From positions 124,001-188,000 of the forward strand of contig NZ_WHPF01000006.1 in the NCBI RefSeq assembly GCF_013106755.1: a stretch of 64,000 bases of DNA, written 5' to 3'. The position numbers and the translations under genes are program-made. The notes under the pieces are model-generated. The model was not told the origin of the DNA. It saw nothing but the letters and a program-made list of their open reading frames with translations, and did not search any database. This DNA is from Limnovirga soli. Its GTDB lineage: Bacteria; Bacteroidota; Bacteroidia; Chitinophagales; Chitinophagaceae. This document shows positions 37,088-45,570 of this stretch, piece after piece (within the stretch, counting starts at the first letter, position 1; each line of letters begins with the position of its first letter).

Positions 37088-37138
37088 AGCCCGGCTGTAA
37101 ATATTATATGCAGCATTGGTTGCGTCGCACTCTTGTAC
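37088..37138 (-). repeat. R1 repeat, reverse copy
   Basis: Minus strand: GTACAAGA, GTGCGACGCAA, CCAATGCTGCATATAATA, tail AGCCGGGCTAAT. Located just upstream of the mutase gene. Confidence 0.85.
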
Positions 37139-37164
37139 TTAGAAAAAACTGCGCAGCTGGAAAT

Positions 37165-37710
37165 TTAGAGTATTTTTTTGGCTTCAAAACTCAGCACTTC
37201 ACAAACGGTATCATGCATCAATCCCATTTTATCGTTCATTACATATTCCAAAAGAATTTTATTTAAATCCATGCCACTGGCTTCTGCAGGCAAAGCATTT
37301 GCTGTTTGGTTAATAATAAGCATATTCTGCTCCTTTAGGTTTTTAACTGCCTGCCAGGCGGCATCACTTACATATATCTGTTGTGTTATATTGTGGCTAA
37401 ATTCCTCTTTTATATGTTGTGTTAAAATAAACTGCATTTCCCGGGCAGTAGTGCCTGTAACATTCTCCCTGCTTATCAGGTTAGGTAAGGCTATACGATT
37501 GGCTAGCAATAATAAACGTTCATATGCCTGTAACTGGTATTGACCTGAATTTGCATGTAAGACAGCCTGTTTTTGTGGTGTCTCAGGTGTATTTTTTTTT
37601 ACCATAAAAAAGTAAATAACAGCGCAGCCTGCGCCAAAAGAAACAATTAAAAGAATAAGACTATTGGTATCCAAAATATAAGTTTTATGCAAATTTAAGT
37701 TTCTATTCAA
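37165..37710 (-). CDS. Membrane-anchored hypothetical protein (possibly DUF7935)
   Basis: Protein of up to 181 residues with one N-terminal membrane segment (SLILLIVSFGAGCAVIYFFMV) and a soluble part with ...YERLLLLANRIALPNLISR. The pattern recalls a Bacteroidota family I know as DUF7935; this is from memory and unsure. The frame has no ATG before the membrane segment: it opens with TTG at 37710, with further TTG codons at 37692 and 37674. A non-ATG start is therefore likely. It could be co-transcribed with the mutase, but an R1 copy lies between. Confidence 0.65.
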   Translation of the reverse strand: MNRNLNLHKTYILDTNSLILLIVSFGAGCAVIYFFMVKKNTPETPQKQAVLHANSGQYQLQAYERLLLLANRIALPNLISRENVTGTTAREMQFILTQHIKEEFSHNITQQIYVSDAAWQAVKNLKEQNMLIINQTANALPAEASGMDLNKILLEYVMNDKMGLMHDTVCEVLSFEAKKIL

Positions 37711-37776
37711 CGTAAGACCATAGTATATTTCCGTAATACGAAAATTAGCATCTATCTAAAGTTTTTAGGTACTTGT

Positions 37777-37784
37777 TATCTTTG
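37777..37784 (+). promoter_or_regulatory. Predicted -7 box (TATCTTTG) for the Fe-S carrier gene
   Basis: Exact TAnnTTTG 18 bases before the ATG at 37803, giving a leader of about 12 bases. The placement rules out the in-frame upstream start at 37773. Confidence 0.55.
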
Positions 37785-37802
37785 CGTTTTAATAAATTGA
37801 AT

Positions 37803-38147
37803 ATGGAAACAACATTATCTGTTCCGGTTACATTTACCAATGGCGCTGTTGAAGAGTTAAAACGTTTAATGCAGGAAGAAGGCTTTGACACCACGCAAAA
37901 ATTAAGAGTAGGTGTAAAAGGTGGCGGATGTAGCGGCATGACCTATGTGCTGGGTTTTGATACCCCACAAGATGCAGATGAAACTTTTGAGATTGAGGGT
38001 ATAAGTTGCGTAATGAATAAGGGACACGAAATGTATTTATATGGCATGCAAATAGATTTTCAGGATGGCTTAAACAGCAGGGGCTTTACCTTTAAAAACC
38101 CTAATGCATCATCTACCTGTGGCTGCGGAACCTCATTTGCCGTATAA
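37803..38147 (+). CDS. A-type iron-sulfur cluster carrier (IscA/ErpA/SufA family)
   Basis: Small Fe-S cluster carrier of 114 residues. The three conserved cysteines are in GGGCSGMTYVLGF and in the C-terminal CGCG of STCGCGTSF. The domain begins at VTFTNGAVEELKRLM. Start chosen at ATG 37803 because the promoter box overlaps the earlier frame. No other isc or suf gene is adjacent, so it is a stand-alone carrier and the exact subtype is not assigned. Confidence 0.93.
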   Translation: METTLSVPVTFTNGAVEELKRLMQEEGFDTTQKLRVGVKGGGCSGMTYVLGFDTPQDADETFEIEGISCVMNKGHEMYLYGMQIDFQDGLNSRGFTFKNPNASSTCGCGTSFAV

Positions 38148-38191
38148 CTTTTTAGCAACCTGCTCATTTTGGTTTGTTTGATGAATAAAAA

Positions 38192-38219
38192 CAATAAGCC
38201 GGCTTTTGCCGGCTTATTG
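38192..38219. terminator. Hairpin between convergent genes
   Basis: Perfect 12-base stem CAATAAGCCGGC / GCCGGCTTATTG with a TTTT loop, between the Fe-S carrier and DUF6600-like genes. It lacks a strong T run on either side, so termination in both directions is probable but not certain. Confidence 0.7.
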
Positions 38220-38241
38220 CATTAAAAGGGTTGTTATTATA

Positions 38242-39624
38242 CTAATTACCACCACCTCTTTTTCTACCATTATTTTGCCTGTTTACCTCTGGTACAGTAG
38301 TATTTACCTGTGGCTGTTGGCTGGTACGCTGTTGCACTTCATTGGATGGTCTTCCTCCGGAATTATTATTGGTTCTGTTTCGCTGATCAGGAATAATGGC
38401 ACCTGGAATATTATCCCTTCGTTGGTCATTACGATTAATATTCCTGTCTGTTTGAGGATAATTTCTTTGAATTCCATTATTCATTAATCGATCATTATTG
38501 TTTGATGATGGTCTTCTATTGTCGGCATTATCCTTTTTGTTTTTATCAACAGGTGGCAGCAGATCAATCTGGTTCCTGGTACCGTTTTCGTTATGGTTTT
38601 CTGGCATATTCCATCTTTGTATGTTGTCTCTATCACGGGAAGATTGATTATTATTAAGGTTGTTGTTGCGTTGATCGTTGTCGCGTTGATTGCTATTACG
38701 TTCAACGCCTCTTTGTACATCATTCCTGTTTAAATCAGCTCCCCTGTTGTTATTACGGTTATTATTATCGTCTCTGTACCTGTCATTATTGTCAATTCTT
38801 CTATCATCATTTTTTATTTGTGGACGGTACATGCTAATATTATCCCTACCTATATACCTATTATTACCAGGGGTTCTATCATTTACAATTCTTAGCTCAT
38901 TAATCCTGCGACCGGTAAACCTTTCCACTTCATTTCTGTTTGGTCCGGTTACATACCTGTTACGGTTATAAATATTGGTGTTGTTAATAATAGTAGTGTT
39001 ATTTATGATTGTAATATTTCTACCACGATCTACTGCGTACCGGTTCCAATATGGATTTGCCACATATCTGCGGGGTACAAAACACCATCTGCTGGCAGGT
39101 ATATTGCTACCCCAACCAAAACCTATATTGATATTAATACCTGGCGATAAAGGCGCCCATCCATAATAATCACCACCAGTTCTCCAACTAACCCAAGCTG
39201 GTCCCCATTCGTAGCCAGGCACCCACATCCATCCATAACCGGCTTCAAAAGCCCAGCGGCCATAATGGAAAGGTGCCCAACCCCAACGATAGTCTGAAAC
39301 CCAGGTCCAGCCATAGGTGCTATACACCCAGTGCCCGGCAGTTGAGTATGGCGTAAAGTTGGGCTCGTTGCAAATCCAAACCCGGCCGTAAGAGGGATAA
39401 TAAGTCCACCGGCCATAAGGACTTAATTCACTTTCAAATACATTCATGTCTACATCGCCCCGGTTGTCATCATCGTACTGGTTGTTACCGTAATCGTTGT
39501 TGGAGCGGGGGCTGTAATAATCATCGTCTGCAGATTGTGCAGAAGCATGCCTGCCGGCAGTGCATGACATTAACACGGTAATACTGATAAGTGTAAAAAT
39601 TGTGCTATTGAATTTAGTTTTCAT
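38242..39624 (-). CDS. DUF6600-like lipoprotein with Asn/Arg-rich tail
   Basis: Exported protein of 460 residues from the ATG at 39624 (the frame opens at 39681). The signal ends at LMSC, a likely lipobox. Residues about 55-165 form a Trp/Tyr/Gly-rich repeat region: SPYGRWTYYPSYGRVWICN, GHWVYSTYGWTWVSDYRWG, WAPFHYGRWAFEAGYGWMWV and GPAWVSWRTGGDYYGWAPL, matching the DUF6600 pattern. The remaining half is low complexity, dominated by N, R, D and Q, probably disordered. Function is unknown; a cell-surface role is inferred. Confidence 0.82.
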   Translation of the reverse strand: MKTKFNSTIFTLISITVLMSCTAGRHASAQSADDDYYSPRSNNDYGNNQYDDDNRGDVDMNVFESELSPYGRWTYYPSYGRVWICNEPNFTPYSTAGHWVYSTYGWTWVSDYRWGWAPFHYGRWAFEAGYGWMWVPGYEWGPAWVSWRTGGDYYGWAPLSPGININIGFGWGSNIPASRWCFVPRRYVANPYWNRYAVDRGRNITIINNTTIINNTNIYNRNRYVTGPNRNEVERFTGRRINELRIVNDRTPGNNRYIGRDNISMYRPQIKNDDRRIDNNDRYRDDNNNRNNNRGADLNRNDVQRGVERNSNQRDNDQRNNNLNNNQSSRDRDNIQRWNMPENHNENGTRNQIDLLPPVDKNKKDNADNRRPSSNNNDRLMNNGIQRNYPQTDRNINRNDQRRDNIPGAIIPDQRNRTNNNSGGRPSNEVQQRTSQQPQVNTTVPEVNRQNNGRKRGGGN

Positions 39625-39779
39625 GGTTAAAAAATTTATTTGATGAATAATACCATGAGTAGTACAATCTTGAGACCGCATTTTGCAAAAACAAATGCTT
39701 TTTCTATGCTTTCACATTATGTAAACAAAAACATTTGTTAACTAAGAAATAATGAAAAATATGATATGGCTGACTGTTT

Positions 39780-39832
39780 GAGCCCAACTACAAATTAAAA
39801 TGGCATCGCCGCTTGCGTCGCACACTTCAGGG
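39780..39832 (-). repeat. R1 repeat, reverse copy with CTGAA left end
   Basis: Minus strand: CCCTGAAGT, GTGCGACGCAAG, CGGCGATGCCATTTTAA, tail GTTGGGCTC. The left arm is not GTACAAG. The 425-base gap 39625-40049 otherwise holds only a second, forward copy and AT-rich DNA. Confidence 0.78.
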
Positions 39833-39977
39833 TTTGGGATGCATGGCAGCTATGGCATTGTTAATATATTTGCCCAGCATAATTCTGCTGAAATTAGTTT
39901 ACAGCGCAAATACGGTTTGGTTAGAATAAACAGTATTTACTTATGCACTGCATTTGATAGCTGAAATATTTGTTGCA

Positions 39978-40034
39978 GCACAAGAGTGCGACGCAAGTAA
40001 AGCCATATAGCCATTGAATTGCCGGGCTAATAAT
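39978..40034 (+). repeat. R1 repeat, forward copy
   Basis: GCACAAGA, GTGCGACGCAAG, TAAAGCC, variable, tail GCCGGGCTAATAATAA. It ends 15 bases from the corA stop codon and with the copy at 39780 makes a widely spaced inverted pair. Confidence 0.85.
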
Positions 40035-40049
40035 AAATTGCGGAAAAAA

Positions 40050-40988
40050 TCAGAACCATTTTTTCTTCATAAAATACCATGCAATAATAACAGAAACTAC
40101 CATGGAAAGAATGATGGGTATATAAAATGCATGCTGGGAATGTGCAAATGGTATTTCTACATTCATACCATAAATACTGGCTACCATTACAGGTAAAGAA
40201 AGTATAATGGTGATGGACGTTAGGCGTTTCATCACATTGTTCAGGTTATTGCTGATGATGCTGGCAAATGCATCCATGGTGCTGCTAAGGATATTGGTGT
40301 AAATATTGGCCATCTCCAGCGCCTGACTGGTGTCTACAATTAAATCGCTCAGAAACTCTCTTTCTTCCTCGTTTAAACCAAGGAAATTGGTGCGTTCCAT
40401 TTTAAGCATCATCAATTCGTTACTACGCAAAGCAGTAACAAAATACACCAGGCTTTTTTGAATACGCATTAGGTTTAGCAGCTCCTCGTTACGGTTGCTA
40501 TCGTACAGTTTTTGTTCGAAAAGATTGCGGTTATGGTTAATTTCTTTGAGGTATTCCATAAAATTCTGTACCACTTTTTCAAACACTTTCATCACCATCA
40601 TGCTTCTTTTATCGGGATGGCGTTTTTGAAAAGAGTTAAGAAATTTTTTGATGGCTCCGTTATCAAAGGAGTTTACCGTTACAATATGATTATGCGTTAA
40701 AATAATGCAAATGGGAATAGTGATATAAAAAGCGTCACTATCATTAAACGAATTGTTTTCGGTAGGCGTTTTAATAACAATAAACCTAACGTTGTCTTCT
40801 ATTTCGTAACGGGGACGTTCGTCAATATCGAGAGAGTCTCGCAAGAACTCTATAGGTATTTCCAGCAAGTCGCTTAATTCAAGAAATTCTTCTTCCTTAA
40901 ATGGAGGAACCAGATTAACCCAAATACCATTTTCGGGTTTGTCTATTTCTATGGTTTGGCCATTTATATTTTTGAAATATTGTATCAA
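40050..40988 (-). CDS. corA: CorA-family magnesium/divalent cation transporter
   Basis: Pentameric inner-membrane channel for Mg2+ or Co2+, 312 residues. The long cytosolic part ends in two membrane helices; the signature YGMN occurs in MVASIYGMNVEIPF after the first helix (LTSITIILSLPVMVASI). The second helix is FYIPIILSMVVSVIIAWYFM. The start is TTG at 40988: the codon run just upstream contains TAA at 40998-41000 region and the next in-frame ATG is far inside the domain, so a non-ATG start is needed. Confidence 0.92.
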   Translation of the reverse strand: MIQYFKNINGQTIEIDKPENGIWVNLVPPFKEEEFLELSDLLEIPIEFLRDSLDIDERPRYEIEDNVRFIVIKTPTENNSFNDSDAFYITIPICIILTHNHIVTVNSFDNGAIKKFLNSFQKRHPDKRSMMVMKVFEKVVQNFMEYLKEINHNRNLFEQKLYDSNRNEELLNLMRIQKSLVYFVTALRSNELMMLKMERTNFLGLNEEEREFLSDLIVDTSQALEMANIYTNILSSTMDAFASIISNNLNNVMKRLTSITIILSLPVMVASIYGMNVEIPFAHSQHAFYIPIILSMVVSVIIAWYFMKKKWF

Positions 40989-41038
40989 CTTGTAATGGAA
41001 TTATAAGGGTAAAACTAAAATATATTTTTTGCAAAAAC

Positions 41039-41821
41039 CTATTCAATATCAATGGTGCCTTTAAACACAAAATCTGCAGGGCCGCAAAGCCAGATATTCT
41101 CAAAGCTATCCTCTCCTTTTTTATCAAATTCTACTGCCAGATGTCCGCCTGGTGTTTGAATTTCTATTCGGTTAAAGCCAACTTCATTATGGGCATATAC
41201 CAGCGCGGCGGCAGTAACACCTGTGCCGCAACTAAGTGTTTCATCTTCAACACCACGCTCGTAGGTACGTACATAAATTTCTGTATCATTTAGCTCTTCT
41301 ACAAAATTTACGTTAATACCTTCTTTTTCAAAATCTTTACTATAACGTATTTCATTGCCCGTTTTAAATACATTATAATGATGTATATCTCTAACACCCT
41401 TTACATAATGCGGCGATCCTGTATTTAAAACTGCATCGGAGTGAATTATTTGAATACCCTTTACATCAATCATTTTAAGATACACCCATCCATTATCTTT
41501 AATTATCGCCTCATGTGGGCCATCGATAGCCAAAAAGTGATAAGTATCTTTATGTATCCCACTATGTGATGCGAATTTTACAAGGCACCTGCCACCATTG
41601 CCACACATGGTGCTTTCTCCGCCATCAGCATTGTAGTATACCATATGAAAATCGTATCCATTGGTTTGGTTTAGCAACATCAGCCCATCAGCGCCAATAC
41701 CAAAACGCCTGTCGCACATACTTTTGATCTGCTCTTTGGTAAGGGATAAGTTGGCTGTTCTGTTATCAATTATAATAAAATCGTTTCCGGTACCCTGGTA
41801 CTTATTAAAAGTTAGATTCAT
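41039..41821 (-). CDS. dapF: Diaminopimelate epimerase
   Basis: Converts LL- to meso-diaminopimelate for lysine and peptidoglycan synthesis. It has 260 residues from the ATG at 41821, one base after the stop of the upstream phosphorylase gene; an ATG at 41836 would overlap it. Family start is FNKYQGTGNDFIIID. The two catalytic cysteines are in MCGNGGRCLVKFA and ETLSCGTGVTAAAL. Co-transcribed with the phosphorylase gene. Confidence 0.96.
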   Translation of the reverse strand: MNLTFNKYQGTGNDFIIIDNRTANLSLTKEQIKSMCDRRFGIGADGLMLLNQTNGYDFHMVYYNADGGESTMCGNGGRCLVKFASHSGIHKDTYHFLAIDGPHEAIIKDNGWVYLKMIDVKGIQIIHSDAVLNTGSPHYVKGVRDIHHYNVFKTGNEIRYSKDFEKEGINVNFVEELNDTEIYVRTYERGVEDETLSCGTGVTAAALVYAHNEVGFNRIEIQTPGGHLAVEFDKKGEDSFENIWLCGPADFVFKGTIDIE

Positions 41822-41822
41822 T

Positions 41823-42698
41823 TTACAAATTTTCAATTATTCCCAAAGCTTTTTGAATAAGGATATCTACAGCTGCATTACCATCTTTAGAAAAGGTTTT
41901 GCTAACCCTGTTTGCCACAATGGTATTTAAACTTAAACATTGATGACCAAGCAATTTACCTAGTCCATAGATAGCGCTTGTTTCCATTTCAAAATTAGTA
42001 ATACGATAGTTACCAAAACTAAACTGCGTTAACCTGTCTACTAAATGTGGATGGGTAAGTCCTAACCGTAATACCCTGCCTTGTGGGCCATAAAAGCCGG
42101 GGCAGGTTACAGTAATGCCATGGCTAAAACCATCCACAAAATGTTTAAGTATGCCTGTAGCAGCACTGCAAATATAGGGATGCGAAAATCCTCCATTTAA
42201 TTGCGTGTGTGTTACAAACTGTTGTAATATGGCTCTTTCTTCATCATTATTATTATGCTGGTAATAGTTTAGTAAATTATCAATACCTAAGCCATGGGTG
42301 CTGCATACAAAACTATCTACAGGTATATCGCTTTGTAAAGCCCCACTGGTGCCTATGCGAATAATTGTCAGGTTGCGTAAGTCACTTTTTATAGTACGGG
42401 TATCAAAGTCAATATTGGCGAGGGCATCCAACTCATTTAGTACAATATCAATATTATCAGGGCCAATGCCTGTGGATACTACCGATATTCTTTTTTTACC
42501 CACAAAGCCGGTATGGGTAATAAATTCACGGTGTTGTAGACTATGTTCTATATGGTCGAAATACTTGCTTATGGCAGCTACCCTATCAGGATCACCAACG
42601 GTTATAATGGTATCGGCCATTTCTTCGGGGCGCAGGTTTAAATGATAAATTGCCCCCCGGTTATTAATAATTAGTTCTGATGCTTCAATTGATTTCAT
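41823..42698 (-). CDS. Nucleoside phosphorylase (uridine phosphorylase-like)
   Basis: Phosphorolytic nucleoside-salvage enzyme of 291 residues, PNP/UDP phosphorylase superfamily. Motifs are TVGDPDRVAAISKYFDHI (phosphate-binding GDPxR), STGIGPDNIDIVLNEL, IIRIGTSGAL and TNFEMETSAIYGLGKLLGH, whose EME segment binds ribose. The base specificity (uridine or purine) is not certain; the GDPxR-like start and NFEMET fit uridine phosphorylase best. First gene of a tight pair with dapF, a metabolically unrelated neighbour. Confidence 0.88.
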   Translation of the reverse strand: MKSIEASELIINNRGAIYHLNLRPEEMADTIITVGDPDRVAAISKYFDHIEHSLQHREFITHTGFVGKKRISVVSTGIGPDNIDIVLNELDALANIDFDTRTIKSDLRNLTIIRIGTSGALQSDIPVDSFVCSTHGLGIDNLLNYYQHNNNDEERAILQQFVTHTQLNGGFSHPYICSAATGILKHFVDGFSHGITVTCPGFYGPQGRVLRLGLTHPHLVDRLTQFSFGNYRITNFEMETSAIYGLGKLLGHQCLSLNTIVANRVSKTFSKDGNAAVDILIQKALGIIENL

Positions 42699-43154
42699 TA
42701 CAATTCCTGTTTAAATAATTTATCCGGGTTTACCGGTAGCTTTTTTATTGTTTACCAATTTTATGCTTCGCCCAATTAATTTCAACCAGTTATATTTTTG
42801 CCCGGTAATGTTATGCAGCCCAAGTGAGTGACACAACAAAAGCTTAATAGTTTAACCCATGCTGGTAACCCAATTTGCCATACCAAACACTTTTGGTGGT
42901 AAAGTACATTATTTGACGTTAATATTTTCAAGGGCTTTGCCAGTACAACAAAATACAGCATCTAAACACAACAAAAAACAGAATTTTGTTAAAACTATCC
43001 GCTCTTTGGGCGGGTATTGTTGTGCAAAAAAATATCGCCCAGTAAATATGCAAGGTATTCTTAAAAATATCCTATTTTCGCAGCTCTAAAAAAACAAACG
43101 CTGTTTAATTTGCAATATAGCAGTTGGTTTTATCCGGTTTGTTTTTAAAGTATT
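42699..43154. other. Intergenic region before tRNA-Cys
   Basis: 456 bases. 42812-42850 is a decayed R1 copy. The rest shows no hairpin, no reading frame with recognisable protein, and no exact -7 box. The stretch from about 43090 to 43154 should hold the tRNA promoter (TTGCAATATAG lies near 43110). Confidence 0.45.
42812..42850 (+). repeat. R1 repeat, decayed copy with GAGTGACACAA core
   Basis: TGCAGCCCAAGT, GAGTGACACAA, CAAAAGCTTAATAG. The core variant GAGTGACACAA replaces GTGCGACGCAA. The same variant occurs at 53495-53541 and 62972-63027. Confidence 0.6.
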
Positions 43155-43225
43155 GGTTCCGTGGCCGAGTGGCTAGGCAGAGGTCTGCAAAACCTTCTAC
43201 AGCAGTTCGAATCTGCTCGGGACCT
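43155..43225 (+). tRNA. tRNA-Cys (GCA)
   Basis: 71-base tRNA. Acceptor stem GGTTCCG pairs with CGGGACC (one T-G wobble), the discriminator is T, and the anticodon loop CTGCAAA lies in the stem GAGGT/ACCTT, giving anticodon GCA. The T arm contains GTTCGAATC. CCA is not encoded. A 113-codon-long frame running across it is spurious. Confidence 0.96.
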
Positions 43226-43230
43226 CACTA

Positions 43231-43258
43231 AAGGATTACAACATGTAATCCTTTTTTA
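43231..43258 (+). terminator. Terminator of tRNA-Cys
   Basis: Perfect 10-base stem AAGGATTACA / TGTAATCCTT with an ACA loop and a T run, starting 5 bases after the tRNA and ending 4 bases before the next ATG. Confidence 0.88.
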
Positions 43259-43262
43259 TATT

Positions 43263-43655
43263 ATGAAACATGCACAAACAATTGGCATTCTGGCTGCATT
43301 GGCTGTAATTGGTATTTGTTATATGCCATGGGTAGTTATTGATAGTAAACAAATTATTGTAACGGGCCTGTCATCGGGCAAAACCAGTTTTGGCAAGCCA
43401 GGTTTAATGAATATTTACTTATCGGTTACGGCTTTAATTCTATTCATTATTCCCCGGTTATGGAGCAAAAGAATCAATGTATTTATTGGTGCCATCAATT
43501 TTGCATGGGCAATTCGTAATATAATCTTGTTGTCCACTTGCCAGGCCGGAGAATGTCCCCAACGACAGGCAGGCATTTATCTTTTATTGGCTGCTACCCT
43601 ATTGGTGCAACTAATGACATTTTTTCCAAAAATAAAATTACCCGAAGACAATTAA
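43263..43655 (+). CDS. Small multi-pass membrane protein, unknown function
   Basis: Protein of 130 residues with four likely membrane segments: IGILAALAVIGICYMPWVV, IYLSVTALILFIIPRLW, INVFIGAINFAWAIRNIILL and AGIYLLLAATLLVQLMTFF. Family not recognised. The frame is open back through the tRNA to 43161, but translation cannot begin there; ATG 43263 is the first credible start. It directly follows the tRNA terminator with no space for a normal leader (see findings). Confidence 0.72.
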   Translation: MKHAQTIGILAALAVIGICYMPWVVIDSKQIIVTGLSSGKTSFGKPGLMNIYLSVTALILFIIPRLWSKRINVFIGAINFAWAIRNIILLSTCQAGECPQRQAGIYLLLAATLLVQLMTFFPKIKLPEDN

Positions 43656-43707
43656 ATCAAGGAGACAATTTATGCAGCTATTTTGGGCCAGGCCAATTGC
43701 AGCTATT

Positions 43708-43740
43708 AAGCCCGGTTGCGTCGCACACTTCAGCGTTCAG
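43708..43740 (-). repeat. R1 repeat, reverse, internally deleted
   Basis: Minus strand: CTGAACGCTGAAGT, GTGCGACGCAA, CCGGGCTTA. The roughly 20-base variable part between core and tail is missing, so core and tail abut. Confidence 0.7.
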
Positions 43741-43796
43741 CTATATTTCTACTATTGAAGGCAGCTTATTGCTTTGTAAATAATTTAGGTATCTAT

Positions 43797-43804
43797 TATC
43801 TTTA
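43797..43804 (+). promoter_or_regulatory. Possible -7 box (TATCTTTA)
   Basis: One mismatch (last base) from TAnnTTTG, 24 bases before the ATG of the small lipoprotein gene. The surrounding TTAGGTA.CTATTATCTTT closely resembles the promoter at 37777. Confidence 0.4.
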
Positions 43805-43827
43805 AAGTTCAAAATATTTTAAAAACG

Positions 43828-44139
43828 ATGGCTATGAAAAAAATAATATTGTATTTAAGTATTGCTTTTATGGCTGCCTGTAATGTTAATGAAAAGCAAG
43901 ATCCTCAAACCATAAAAGATAACCTGAATGCTTCTATGCTGGAGTATTTATACAAAGACAAAAACTATGATACCGCCCATGTGCGCTACAACATTGAAAA
44001 AGTGTATTATTTCGAGGATAAAACCCGTTTTAAATGTGAATTTAAAGTACATATGAAACTTAGCAATGGTTTCGACTCAACTGGTAGTATGGGTGCTTAT
44101 ATTACCAAAGATTATAAAAACGTAGAAAGAATTTATTAA
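43828..44139 (+). CDS. Small lipoprotein, unknown function
   Basis: Protein of 103 residues starting MAMKKIILYLSIAFMAACN; the ATG at 43834 is an equal alternative. The lipobox FMAAC marks a lipoprotein. The mature part is short and charged, with DTAHVRYNIEKVYYFEDKTRFKCEF and a central beta-rich pattern. No family recognised. Single gene with its own terminator. Confidence 0.72.
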   Translation: MAMKKIILYLSIAFMAACNVNEKQDPQTIKDNLNASMLEYLYKDKNYDTAHVRYNIEKVYYFEDKTRFKCEFKVHMKLSNGFDSTGSMGAYITKDYKNVERIY

Positions 44140-44150
44140 TTAAATCAATA

Positions 44151-44180
44151 AAAAAAGCCCTTCTTGCGGAGGGCTTTTTT
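44151..44180. terminator. Bidirectional terminator, lipoprotein gene / queA
   Basis: AAAAAAGCCCT pairs with AGGGCTTTTTT around a short loop, between convergent genes; A and T runs serve both directions. Confidence 0.87.
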
Positions 44181-44197
44181 ACGTATATCTATTGCTA

Positions 44198-45247
44198 TTA
44201 AATAACCAACATCGCATCCCCATAACTAAAGAAACGATATTTATCTTTAATGGCTTTTTTGTATGATTCTATTGCCAAATCGTATCCGGCAAAAGCACAA
44301 ACCATAATTAACAAACTGGTTTTTGGCAGGTGCAAATTGGTTACAAGGCTATCTGCCACATTAAATTGGTATGGCGGGTGAATAAAAATATTTGTCCAAC
44401 CTTCGTTAGGTTTTAACAGCTTTTGAGCTGTAAAACTGGTCTCCATTGCACGCATAGTGGTAGTACCAATAGAACAAATACGATGTCCGGTTTCTTTTGC
44501 CTTATTTACAATACGGCAAGCCTCTTCATCAATTTTAAAATACTCGGCATCCATTTTATGTTTGCTCAAATCTTCAACCTCAATCGGGCGAAAAGTGCCT
44601 AAGCCAGTATGCAGGGTAAGCTCGGCAAAACGAATGCCTTTAATTTCGCAACGTTTAATCAGTTCCTGGCTAAAATGCAAGCCTGCAGTTGGTGCAGCTA
44701 CAGCACCTTCATGTTTTGCATATACCGTTTGATAACGCTCTTTATCTTCCTCGTCTGGTTTGCGCTTTATATATTTAGGTAAAGGCGTTTCACCTAAAAA
44801 CTCAAGCATTTTCTTAAAGCTTTCTTCATCTTCATCCCATAAAAACCTAATGGTTCGTCCACGGCTGGTAGTATTATCAATTACCTCAGCAACCAATTCA
44901 TCATTCTCACCAAAATAAAGTTTGTTTCCTACACGTATCTTTCTTGCGGGATCAACAATTACATCCCATAAACGGTTGGCTTTATTTAACTCACGCAATA
45001 AAAAAACTTCAATACGTGCTCCGGTTTTTTCTTTACGGCCGTACATACGGGCAGGAAAAACTTTGGTATTATTCACCACAAAAACATCTTTATCATCAAA
45101 GTATTCAATAATATCTTTGAAATGTTTGTTCTCCATATTGCCGGTCTTACGGTCAACCACCAGCATACGGCTATCTTCACGGCGTTTGGTAGGGTTTTGT
45201 GCAATAAGATTTAAAGGAAGATCGAAACGGAACTGAGATAATTTCAT
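44198..45247 (-). CDS. queA: tRNA preQ1(34) S-adenosylmethionine ribosyltransferase-isomerase
   Basis: Penultimate step of queuosine synthesis in the tRNA wobble position: transfers and rearranges the ribosyl group of SAM onto preQ1. It has 349 residues, full length. Motifs are [20 protein letters not shown] near the start, [48 protein letters not shown] and ATTMR-type [10 protein letters not shown]. It is divergent from the SpoU gene and transcribed alone. Confidence 0.96.
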   Translation of the reverse strand: MKLSQFRFDLPLNLIAQNPTKRREDSRMLVVDRKTGNMENKHFKDIIEYFDDKDVFVVNNTKVFPARMYGRKEKTGARIEVFLLRELNKANRLWDVIVDPARKIRVGNKLYFGENDELVAEVIDNTTSRGRTIRFLWDEDEESFKKMLEFLGETPLPKYIKRKPDEEDKERYQTVYAKHEGAVAAPTAGLHFSQELIKRCEIKGIRFAELTLHTGLGTFRPIEVEDLSKHKMDAEYFKIDEEACRIVNKAKETGHRICSIGTTTMRAMETSFTAQKLLKPNEGWTNIFIHPPYQFNVADSLVTNLHLPKTSLLIMVCAFAGYDLAIESYKKAIKDKYRFFSYGDAMLVI

Positions 45248-45570
45248 GTGTCTATTTTATTTAAAACAGGCCACACTCAACTCGCCACCGCCTTACGGGG
45301 CGGCTCGTGTCATGTAACGCAAAATTTGCTGAAAGTTGGCGAAGGTACATCGAAAATGATTAAAATTCCTATTTTTTATTATCGGCTAACTACAAAGTAT
45401 TTATATATGCACCAGGCTTTAGGCAAATAAATTAAGCATTACTTGCGTCGCACTCTTGTACAATACAATGTATGGCAGCAGGTTAAAACCCAGAAATAGT
45501 GCTTGTAAAATAAAATGATAGCCAATATTCCTTCTCTTTAGCATCTTTGCAGTTTAATACAATCAAGCAA
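45248..45570. other. Divergent intergenic region queA / SpoU gene
   Basis: 323 bases. It holds a small GC hairpin (CCGCC 45288-45292 with GGCGG 45299-45303, in a CCACCGCC...GGCGGCTCG context), an R1 copy at 45434-45461 and a -7-like box CATCTTTG at 45542-45549 for the methyltransferase gene. No gene is seen. Confidence 0.5.
45434..45461 (-). repeat. R1 repeat, reverse, core half only
   Basis: Minus strand: GTACAAGA, GTGCGACGCAAG, TAATGCTT. The tail cannot be recognised in its normal place. Confidence 0.75.

Noticed and set aside
43161-43262. Coding start inside tRNA-Cys
   Set aside because: The region is the tRNA and its terminator; reading it as protein gives no known sequence.
45288-45303. 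Terminator or attenuator hairpin upstream of queA
   Set aside because: Stem of only 5 bases without T run, in a promoter region; noted as a small GC patch only.
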